A DNA stretch of 39,243 nt, from positions 1 to 39,243 of the forward strand of contig DYJK01000020.1 in assembly GCA_020723165.1 (NCBI GenBank), in the 5' to 3' direction. The stretch comes from Melioribacter roseus. GTDB lineage: Bacteria > Bacteroidota > Ignavibacteria > Ignavibacteriales > Melioribacteraceae. Under the pieces are notes generated by a model. It was not told the DNA's origin, did no database searches, and saw only the letters and a program-made list of their open reading frames with translations. Position 1 is the stretch's first letter. The number at the start of each line of letters is the position of its first letter. Both the position numbers and the translations under genes were made by a program. Shown here piece after piece: positions 32,876 through 39,243 of the stretch.

Positions 32876-35800
32876 TTATTCAAAAGCCTTCTTAATTATT
32901 TCTTGTTGTGAAATTGTAAACAATTTTGATGAACCGCTTGCCGGGCTTGGGCTTTCAGGTCTTCCTACATAATTAAGTTTTTGTTTCCCGGATTTTAATT
33001 CATTCAGCTTAGGTGATAAGAAGTTCCAAGCACCCATGTTGCGTGGTTCCTCTTGAACCCAAATTAAAGATTTGAAATTTTTATACTCATCCAAATATTT
33101 TTTCAATAGCTCACTTTTGAATGGGTAATATTGTTCAATTCTGATTATTGCCGCATCTTTAATATTATTTATTTCTCTATGATTATTCAGCTCGTAATAA
33201 ATTTTGCCGCTTGTTAAAATTACTTTTTGTACACCGTCTTTATTTTTCACGGTGTCGTCGTTTATAATTTCCCGGAATGATTGATCGGTGAAATCATTTA
33301 TTGGAGATCGTGCAGCCGGCAAACGGAGTAAGCTTTTAGGTGTAAATATCACCAAAGGTTTTTCATCGTTTTGAATTGCTTGTCTTCTTAATAGATGGAA
33401 ATACTGTGCCGGGGTTGTTGGATTACACACATACATATTTTCTTCTGCACATAAAATCAAAAATCTTTCAATTCTTGCACTGCTGTGTTCTGGCCCCTGG
33501 CCTTCATGTCCGTGGGGAAGAAGTAGAACAAGTCCGTTCGGTAATTGCCATTTTGTTTTTGATGCTGCAATAAAATTATCGATTATAACTTGCGCACTAT
33601 TTGCAAAGTCACCGAATTGTGCTTCCCATAAAACCAATGCAAGCGGATCAGCAATGCTGTATCCAAATTCAAAACCGAGAACCGCAGCTTCTGAAAGCAA
33701 ACTATCCAATGCTTCGATCTTTGCCTGGTTTTCCTGAATAAAATTGTGTGGAAGAATTTCAGTCTCATCGTTCATGTCTGTAAAAATTAAATGCCGCTGT
33801 GAAAATGTTCCGCGTGCACTGTCTTGTCCGCTTAAACGAATTGGTCGCCCGTCAATCAAGAGTGTACCAAATGCAAGTGATTCAGCAAATGCCCAGTCTA
33901 TTCTTGCATTCCCGGTGAGGAATTCTTTTCTCTTTGAAATATGCTTTTGAAGTTTTGAGTTCAACGTGAAGTTATCCGGGAATCGTGTAATTCCTTTAAC
34001 AACAGTTGAAAGTTTTTCTAAAGTAACTTTTAGATCGATACTTCTTTTAGATTGTTCATAAAATTCTGTAGAGTATGCGAGGGGACGATCGGGTCTAAAT
34101 TTATCGGTTTTCTTCTTTGTGTTTTTCAGCGCATTATCTAATCTTGTATTTATTTCATTATCAAGTTTATCAACTTCAACCCCGGTTAATACTTTTGATT
34201 TTATCAATTGATCCTGGTAAATCTGTTTTACTGGGGGATGTGTTTTAATTTTCTTATACATCAGCGGTTGAGTATAAACCGGGTCGTCACCTTCATTATG
34301 CCCGTGTCTGCGGTAACCGAGAAGATCGATAACAACATCTTTTTTAAATTTTTGGCGGTACTCGTATGCAAGTTGAGTCACCCAAACAGATGCGTCGGGA
34401 TCGTCACCATTTACATGGAAGATAGGCGATTGGACCATTTTAGCAACATCGGTTGCATAAGGTGATGAACGGGCATCTTCAGGGTTGGTTGTGAATCCTA
34501 TCTGGTTATTTACAATTATGTGTACAGTGCCGCCGGTACTATATCCTTTTAATTGTGAGAGGTTCAATGTCTCGGCGACAATACCTTGTCCGGCAAATGC
34601 TGCATCTCCATGAATTAAAACCGGCAAGTATTTATTTTTTTCTGTATCGTTGTTCCGTGTTTGTTTAGCACGTGCTATTCCTTCAACTACCGGGTTTACC
34701 CACTCTAAATGGCTTGGATTAGAGGCGACTGAAACTTTTATTTCTTTTCCGTTTTGTGTTTTAAAGTAACCGGAAGCACCAAGATGATATTTAACATCAC
34801 CGGTTCCCTGGGGTGAATCAGGGTCTATATCTTCTTCGAATTCTGAAAATATTTTTTCGTAACTCTTGCCGATAATATTTGAAAGAACATTTAATCTACC
34901 TCTGTGCGCCATACCAAGTAATATTTCTTTTACATTGTCTTCAACTGCGAGACTGAGCAACCGGTCTAAAACCGGGATTAATGTTTCCGATCCTTCCAAA
35001 GAAAATCTTTTATGCCCTACAAATCTTGTATGAAGAAAATGTTCGAATGCTTCGGCAACTACAAGCATGTTCATAATCCGCTTTCTCTGATCAACAGAAA
35101 ATTCCGGTTTATTCCGGATTGGTTCCATCTTCTTTTGCAGCCAAAGTTTTTCTCCCGGGTTTTGGATATGCATATATTCAATACCTATCTTTTCACAATA
35201 AGTCTCATGCAGCAAGTTTAAAATTTCGCGTAGTGTGCCGGTCTGCATTCCTTGTAAGTTGCCGGTGATAAATAATCGGTCGTAATCCCAGATAGTGAAC
35301 CCGTGATTTGCCGGGTCTAATTCCTGGTTATATGTTTTGGGCGGACTAAGCGGGTTCAAATCTGCAATTAAATGTCCACGAACCCGGAACATATTAATCA
35401 ACAAAACAATTCTGGCTTGCTTCTCTATTTCCTCTATGTTTTCAATTTTTGCAAACCGTTTTGATAATGTATCAAGATCCCAACCGACAGCTTTTTGTGA
35501 AATCTGTAGATCGTCAAAAATCGAATCGTAAAAATTTTTTTCTCCAAGTAGAAGTCGATCCACGTGAGCTAAAAATTCTCCCGACTCTGCACCTTGAATG
35601 ATTCTATGATCGTAAGTGCTTGTTATGTTCATAACTTTACCAATACCAAAAGACGCAAGTGCAGATTCATGCATTGCTTTGAATTCCGCCGGGTAGTCGA
35701 TTGATCCGATTGCGATAATACATCCTTGCCCGGTCATTAAACGAGGGGTAGACGAGACTGTCCCTAATCCGCCCGGGTTGGTGAGCGTTACAGTTGTTCC

Positions 35801-36505
35801 TTGAAAATCTGACGGTTCAAGTTTTCCGCTTCTCGATTTTTCGATTAACAAATTATAAGCATCTAAAAATTCCTGGAAGTTCATCAAGCCGGCACGCTTA
35901 ATATTCGGAACAATCAAAGAGCGCGATCCGTCTTTCCGTTCAATATCCACAGCAATTCCGAGATTCACGTACGGCTTTTTAATTAAACTAGGTTTGTTGT
36001 TCACAATACCAAAGGAATTATTGATGTTGGGAAAATTTTTTACAGCTTTAACTATTGCGTATGCAACAATATGAGTAAAGGAGATTTTTCCGTTGCCGGT
36101 TCTTTTTAAATGCTGGTTGATAATTCTTCGATTTTCTTCAAGCAGTTTCACAGAAATCGTTCTCAGTGAAGTAGCAGTAGGAATTGAGAGACTGTTGGTC
36201 ATGTTCTCAATAATTTTTGCACCTACTCCGGCTATGGTAATAACTTCATCGGAAAATGATATATCAAATGTATTTGATAGAACAGTTTTTTTATCAATAC
36301 TTTTTGAAGGGGATGATTTATCGGTCTCGTGTTTCTTTGTACCATTGTTCTTAGAAGTTAAATTATCAAAATAGTTTTTCCAGTAATCCGATACTGAATT
36401 CCGGTCTTCGAAATACTTATCGAGTAGATCGGAAACAAAACCAAAATTATATCCAAAATGATTGAATAACTCTTTATGGTATTTATTAATTGTTTTGTTT
36501 TCCAT
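32876..36505 (-). CDS. kgd: fused 2-oxoglutarate dehydrogenase E2/E1 (KGD-like)
   Basis: A 1209-residue protein. After a short N-terminal segment like the OdhA/KGD N-terminus, residues about 100-330 form an E2 acyltransferase catalytic domain with the STYDHRIIQGAESGEF active-site motif, and no lipoyl domain is seen. The rest is a full 2-oxoglutarate dehydrogenase E1: LLGMAHRGRLNVL, HGDAAFAGQG, GDDPDASV for thiamine diphosphate, and the C-terminal transketolase-like pyrimidine-binding part. This E2-E1 order is that of mycobacterial KGD/corynebacterial OdhA. It oxidises or decarboxylates 2-oxoglutarate in the TCA cycle. Its stop is six bases from the convergent M23 gene. Confidence 0.93.
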   Translation of the reverse strand: MENKTINKYHKELFNHFGYNFGFVSDLLDKYFEDRNSVSDYWKNYFDNLTSKNNGTKKHETDKSSPSKSIDKKTVLSNTFDISFSDEVITIAGVGAKIIENMTNSLSIPTATSLRTISVKLLEENRRIINQHLKRTGNGKISFTHIVAYAIVKAVKNFPNINNSFGIVNNKPSLIKKPYVNLGIAVDIERKDGSRSLIVPNIKRAGLMNFQEFLDAYNLLIEKSRSGKLEPSDFQGTTVTLTNPGGLGTVSSTPRLMTGQGCIIAIGSIDYPAEFKAMHESALASFGIGKVMNITSTYDHRIIQGAESGEFLAHVDRLLLGEKNFYDSIFDDLQISQKAVGWDLDTLSKRFAKIENIEEIEKQARIVLLINMFRVRGHLIADLNPLSPPKTYNQELDPANHGFTIWDYDRLFITGNLQGMQTGTLREILNLLHETYCEKIGIEYMHIQNPGEKLWLQKKMEPIRNKPEFSVDQRKRIMNMLVVAEAFEHFLHTRFVGHKRFSLEGSETLIPVLDRLLSLAVEDNVKEILLGMAHRGRLNVLSNIIGKSYEKIFSEFEEDIDPDSPQGTGDVKYHLGASGYFKTQNGKEIKVSVASNPSHLEWVNPVVEGIARAKQTRNNDTEKNKYLPVLIHGDAAFAGQGIVAETLNLSQLKGYSTGGTVHIIVNNQIGFTTNPEDARSSPYATDVAKMVQSPIFHVNGDDPDASVWVTQLAYEYRQKFKKDVVIDLLGYRRHGHNEGDDPVYTQPLMYKKIKTHPPVKQIYQDQLIKSKVLTGVEVDKLDNEINTRLDNALKNTKKKTDKFRPDRPLAYSTEFYEQSKRSIDLKVTLEKLSTVVKGITRFPDNFTLNSKLQKHISKRKEFLTGNARIDWAFAESLAFGTLLIDGRPIRLSGQDSARGTFSQRHLIFTDMNDETEILPHNFIQENQAKIEALDSLLSEAAVLGFEFGYSIADPLALVLWEAQFGDFANSAQVIIDNFIAASKTKWQLPNGLVLLLPHGHEGQGPEHSSARIERFLILCAEENMYVCNPTTPAQYFHLLRRQAIQNDEKPLVIFTPKSLLRLPAARSPINDFTDQSFREIINDDTVKNKDGVQKVILTSGKIYYELNNHREINNIKDAAIIRIEQYYPFKSELLKKYLDEYKNFKSLIWVQEEPRNMGAWNFLSPKLNELKSGKQKLNYVGRPESPSPASGSSKLFTISQQEIIKKAFE

Positions 36506-36559
36506 TCATTTATACTTTCTTTAATATGCTAACATTAAAATAGGACAAAATGTTCTATA

Positions 36560-36567
36560 CAAAAGTA
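36560..36567 (-). promoter_or_regulatory. -7 box for kgd
   Basis: On the minus strand this reads TACTTTTG, a TAnnTTTG match, 55 bases upstream of the ATG at 36505. No convincing -33 element is seen. Confidence 0.4.
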
Positions 36568-36607
36568 TCAACTTGATGGTAAAAATAAAAAACCACTAGC
36601 AGTAGAG

Positions 36608-36808
36608 GTTATTGTATAACTCAAAAACAAAAAAATACCGTCAGTTATTTCCGAAGGAATGGCTTCGCCAAACTAACGGAATCCAAAAAAGAACGATAAT
36701 ACTTTGGCTTTAACTACATTAGCTTGCGTGGTGATGCTAAAGTCCATGTTTCCTTTTCTTTCTCTATTCCATCTGCTAAAGCAGAGGTTATTAATATTCA
36801 AATTTATT
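36608..36808 (+). repeat. dispersed repeat of about 200 bp, copy B
   Basis: This copy matches 20774-20976 in the same orientation. It keeps the ACTCAAAAACAAAAAA start, the core with CCGAAGGAATGGCTTCGCC, the GGAATCCAAAAAAGA segment, GCTAAAG motifs and the ATTTATTT end. Here TCTGC-TAAA-GCAGA forms a perfect small hairpin near 36772. The differences are scattered substitutions and small indels, with no preserved reading frame, so the repeat is non-coding. Confidence 0.8.
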
Positions 36809-37020
36809 TTTTGCAATAATACTTTGCTTATGCAGCACGCCCGCAATAGCTTTTATATCGAGAACAGTAATGTTACGGGCGATTGGATTGTTATTGTTTG
36901 GTGTAAACACTTCCGTATATATGATAGAAAAATGGAAGGTTATGGTAATGATGTAGTATGCATAATTATGAATAATTATACAAAATTAAAAAAATGATTT
37001 GTTTTAATTTTCAAACTTAA

Positions 37021-37051
37021 TTGCAAACGCACTATAATTTATTTATTTTCG
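37021..37051 (+). promoter_or_regulatory. promoter of the lysW operon
   Basis: TTG at 37021-37023 and TATTTTCG at 37044-37051 resemble the -33 TTTG and -7 TAnnTTTG boxes of Bacteroidota promoters. The spacer is 20 bases, within the usual range. Transcription would start near 37058, giving a leader of about 24 bases with GGAG before the lysW ATG. Confidence 0.6.
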
Positions 37052-37081
37052 CACAAAAAATTATTTGATGATGGAGAATAA

Positions 37082-37249
37082 ATGAAAGCTGAATGCCCCG
37101 TATGCGGTGCATCAATAGATCTTCCGGAAGGGACAGTAGCCGGAGAATTATTAGAATGTCCCGATTGCGGAACCGAATTAGAAGTTACCTCGCTTGAACC
37201 GCCTACTTTGTCCGAGGCTCCTCAAGAAGAAGAAGATTGGGGACAGTAA
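37082..37249 (+). CDS. lysW: LysW amino-group carrier protein, ends in Gln
   Basis: A 55-residue protein. A zinc ribbon is formed by Cys5, Cys8, Cys26 and Cys29 (CPVCG and CPDCG). The acidic tail ends EEEDWGQ. LysW carries the intermediates of lysine synthesis from alpha-aminoadipate: in Thermus and Sulfolobus the amino group is joined by LysX to the side-chain carboxyl of the C-terminal Glu of EDWGE. Here the last residue is encoded by CAG (Gln), which lacks that carboxyl. GGAG precedes the ATG. The homocitrate synthase gene starts one base after the stop, and lysX follows, so the identity as LysW is strong. Confidence 0.92.
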   Translation: MKAECPVCGASIDLPEGTVAGELLECPDCGTELEVTSLEPPTLSEAPQEEEDWGQ

Positions 37250-37250
37250 A

Positions 37251-38408
37251 TTGGTCTGGGTATTAGATTCAACATTACGAGAGGGAGAGCAGACACCCGG
37301 CGTATATTTTGACAAACACATTAAACTCGCTATTGCAAATCTTCTTAACGAAGTCGGTATTGATATTATCGAAGCCGGTCACCCGATGGTTACTCAAGAA
37401 ATCCACTCAGCAGTAAAATCTATTGCGCAGAAAGATTTCAAATCGATAGTTGGTGCCCACTCACGCTCTCTTAAATCCGATGTCGATCTGGCATTGGAGT
37501 GCAGTGTTGGATTCCTTGGAATTTTTTATTGTGTTTCTGAAGAGAGATTAAACACAGTATTTAAAAAAGATCTTGATGCTGCTATTCAACAGATAACCGA
37601 TGTAATTAAGTATGCAAAATCACAAAACCCGAAATTGCTTATTCGTTACACACCTGAAGATACGGTACGCTCACAATTTGAAAATGTTGTTAAAGCTGCA
37701 GTAGCCGCGGTAGAAGCCGGGGCAGATATTATCAGCGTTGCCGATACAACCGGTTATATGGTAACCGGCACCCAGCGTAATATGTATGATTATATCTCAC
37801 GTCTTAAATCTGAATTTGATAAAAGAAATTTAAAACCAAAAATTGCTGTACATTGTCATAATGATAGGGGCTTGGCTTTAGCAAACGCACTCGACGCATA
37901 CCGCGGTGGTGCAGAGATTATCGATGCAACTGTACTTGGTTTAGGCGAGCGGGCCGGGATTGTTGATTTAGCAGAATTGCTTGTTGTTCTTACTGTTGAT
38001 TATGGAATTCAAAAATGGAATTTGCAGAAACTTACCGAGCTTTATGAATTAGTAAGTAAACATTCAGGGATACCGATCCCAGCTAATTACCCGGTAACCG
38101 GTAAAAATGCATTTACACATTGTGCCGGCGTACATACTCATGCAGCATCAATAAACCCGATGCACTACGAAAGTTTAAATCCTGAAATTTTAGGGCGCGA
38201 AAGAAATTTTGCACTCGATCATATGTCGGGTATCGCATCACTACGTTATGCATTAAAGCTAATTAATGAAGAAGACCTTGATGAAGATATTCAGCAAGAT
38301 GTTTTAAAAGAAGTTAAAGCTGTTGGACAGCGCGGTAGAACTGTTGACCTTGCCGAACTTAAACATATCGTTGATGCTGTGAAGCATCACCAGACATACA
38401 CTAAGTGA
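37251..38408 (+). CDS. homocitrate synthase (lysine pathway)
   Basis: A 385-residue DRE-TIM metallolyase. DSTLREGEQTPGV at the N-terminus, VADTTGYM, HCHNDRG with the metal-binding histidines and GLGERAG are those of homocitrate synthase/isopropylmalate synthase, without the C-terminal regulatory domain of LeuA. Next to lysW and lysX it should condense acetyl-CoA with 2-oxoglutarate to homocitrate, the first step of the alpha-aminoadipate route. The start is taken as TTG at 37251, directly after the lysW stop, because the reading frame upstream overlaps lysW and has no family match. That arrangement suggests translational coupling. Confidence 0.92.
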   Translation: MVWVLDSTLREGEQTPGVYFDKHIKLAIANLLNEVGIDIIEAGHPMVTQEIHSAVKSIAQKDFKSIVGAHSRSLKSDVDLALECSVGFLGIFYCVSEERLNTVFKKDLDAAIQQITDVIKYAKSQNPKLLIRYTPEDTVRSQFENVVKAAVAAVEAGADIISVADTTGYMVTGTQRNMYDYISRLKSEFDKRNLKPKIAVHCHNDRGLALANALDAYRGGAEIIDATVLGLGERAGIVDLAELLVVLTVDYGIQKWNLQKLTELYELVSKHSGIPIPANYPVTGKNAFTHCAGVHTHAASINPMHYESLNPEILGRERNFALDHMSGIASLRYALKLINEEDLDEDIQQDVLKEVKAVGQRGRTVDLAELKHIVDAVKHHQTYTK

Positions 38409-38428
38409 GTTTTACTCACTGCCTTTTT
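38404..38428 (+). terminator. terminator-like hairpin between homocitrate synthase and lysX
   Basis: AGTGAGT and ACTCACT form a perfect 7-bp stem with a TTT loop, followed by GCC and five T. The homocitrate synthase stop codon is within the stem. Being inside an operon, it could act as a partial terminator that sets the lysX level. Confidence 0.55.
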
Positions 38429-38456
38429 AAATATTAAATCACCGGAGAATTATAAA

Positions 38457-39243
38457 ATGAAAATAGGTTTGCTTCATTCTTTGATAAGAAAAGATGAAAA
38501 ATTGTTAATTGATGAATTCTATAAAATTAAAGGTGTTGATCTGGTCATGGTTGATGACCGTGAAATCACGTTCAGTTTAGGTAAAGATAAATTTGAACTT
38601 GATGTTGTTGTTGAAAGATGTATCAACCATTCCAGGGCACTGCATGGATTGAAATTATTTGAGTCTGCCGGTGTGAAATGTGTTAATACCTATAGTGTAG
38701 CAACTATATGCGGCGATAAATTATTGACATCTGTTGCATTAGCAGAGAACAAAGTTCCGCAGCCGGAAGTTAGGGTTGCATTTACAGAAGAGAGTGCGCT
38801 CAAAGCAATTGAAGAGATGGGATACCCGGTCGTACTGAAACCGGCTGTCGGTTCATGGGGCAGACTGCTTTCAAAAATTAACGATCGTGATGCTGCCGAA
38901 GCAATTCTTGAACATAAAACTGTTCTCGGTTCTTATCATCATTCAATTTTTTATATACAAAAATATGTTGAAAAAAGCGGAAGAGATATCCGCTCATTTG
39001 TTGTTGGCGATAAATGTATTGCTGCTATTTATAGAACTTCTCCCCACTGGATAACTAACACAGCACGCGGCGGAATGGCAACAAACTGCCCGATAACCGA
39101 TGAACTTAACGAGATATCAGTTGATGCTGCACGAGCTGTGGGCGGCGGAATAGTTGCGATAGATGTGTTTGAAACTGAAAAAGGTTTGATGGTTAACGAA
39201 GTTAACTATACAATGGAATATAAAAACAGTGTTACAACTACCG
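38457..39243 (+). CDS. lysX: LysX, LysW-aminoadipate ligase (partial, runs off the window)
   Basis: At least 262 residues of an ATP-grasp ligase of the RimK/LysX type; full members have about 280, so only the last residues are missing. Visible features are [16 protein letters not shown] (ATP-grasp glycine/Lys segment), [13 protein letters not shown], a nucleotide-binding TARGGMATN, and the C-terminal [15 protein letters not shown], which is the LysX-type specificity region. It joins alpha-aminoadipate to LysW. GGAG sits about ten bases before the ATG. With lysW and homocitrate synthase it forms the start of a lysine operon. Confidence 0.93.
   Translation, partial: MKIGLLHSLIRKDEKLLIDEFYKIKGVDLVMVDDREITFSLGKDKFELDVVVERCINHSRALHGLKLFESAGVKCVNTYSVATICGDKLLTSVALAENKVPQPEVRVAFTEESALKAIEEMGYPVVLKPAVGSWGRLLSKINDRDAAEAILEHKTVLGSYHHSIFYIQKYVEKSGRDIRSFVVGDKCIAAIYRTSPHWITNTARGGMATNCPITDELNEISVDAARAVGGGIVAIDVFETEKGLMVNEVNYTMEYKNSVTTT

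Larger units (their letters stand above)
36506..37081. other. intergenic stretch between divergent genes with a repeat copy
   Basis: About 575 bp. It holds the kgd promoter-like box, copy B of the dispersed repeat (36608-36808), an AT-rich stretch with a distant CGCCCG/CGGGCG pair, and the lysW promoter at 37021-37051. An open frame at 36704-36997 starts inside the repeat and is not a supported gene. Confidence 0.7.

Noticed and set aside
36704-36997. 97-codon open frame downstream of kgd
   Set aside because: It starts inside the dispersed repeat, has no ribosome binding site or family match, and copy A of the repeat does not keep the frame.
2782-38256. Avoidance of ATGCAT as support for the predicted methyltransferase target
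   Set aside because: At least ten ATGCAT sites are visible (for example 2782, 3005, 3039 and 13580), so there is no obvious avoidance in this window.
1-39243. CRISPR array, tRNA or rRNA genes
   Set aside because: No regularly spaced direct repeats, cloverleaf or rRNA-like sequence was recognised on either strand.

Overview
The window looks like a chromosomal segment of a free-living, AT-rich, Gram-negative member of the Bacteroidota/Chlorobi/Ignavibacteria group, with Ignavibacteria as the best guess. The reasons are several upstream regions with a Bacteroidota-type -7 box (TAnnTTTG), many lipoproteins and signal peptides, a carrier-protein (LysW) lysine pathway, and a fused 2-oxoglutarate dehydrogenase E2/E1 protein. 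No rRNA, tRNA, transposase or CRISPR array was seen. The assignment comes from gene content only.

Layout. (1) 1-10026 is a signalling region. It holds a small membrane protein followed by a REC-PAS-histidine kinase whose receiver has Glu at the phospho-acceptor position, a SpoVG-like protein, a small GIY-YIG-like protein, a membrane multi-sensor kinase, its probable single-domain response-regulator partner, and a large hybrid kinase. (2) 10091-14870 is an accessory block of poorly known proteins: an exported trypsin-like protease, a small conserved protein, an exported protein with an outer-membrane-like C-terminus, a membrane protein with an internally duplicated module, and a soluble unknown. 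(3) 15118-20449 holds a GT-A-like glycosyltransferase, a small membrane protein, an AAC(6')-like acetyltransferase, a DUF1579-like protein, a lipoprotein DNA/RNA nuclease, and a convergent alkaline phosphatase with unusual metal-site residues. (4) 21057-32869 holds metG, a solitary adenine methyltransferase, a three-gene parvulin/SurA outer-membrane chaperone operon, a MoxR ATPase, a YhdJ-like methyltransferase overlapping a putative restriction endonuclease, a VOC protein and an M23 peptidase. (5) 32876-36505 (minus) is the fused 2-oxoglutarate dehydrogenase/decarboxylase. (6) 37082 to the end is the start of a lysW-homocitrate synthase-lysX operon for lysine made by the alpha-aminoadipate route.

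The intergenic regions are rich in non-coding structured repeats: a pair of related stem-loop elements at about 2781-3140, foldback elements at 3513-3660, 16619-16712 and 20628-20770, and a dispersed repeat of about 200 bp present twice (20774-20976 and 36608-36808). The observations most worth checking are the LysW C-terminus (EDWGQ instead of the EDWGE expected by the known chemistry), the paired structured elements, the dispersed repeat, the restriction-modification pair next to moxR, and the uncharacterised envelope-protein block. Functional calls come from reading motifs and recalling families; no database search was run.
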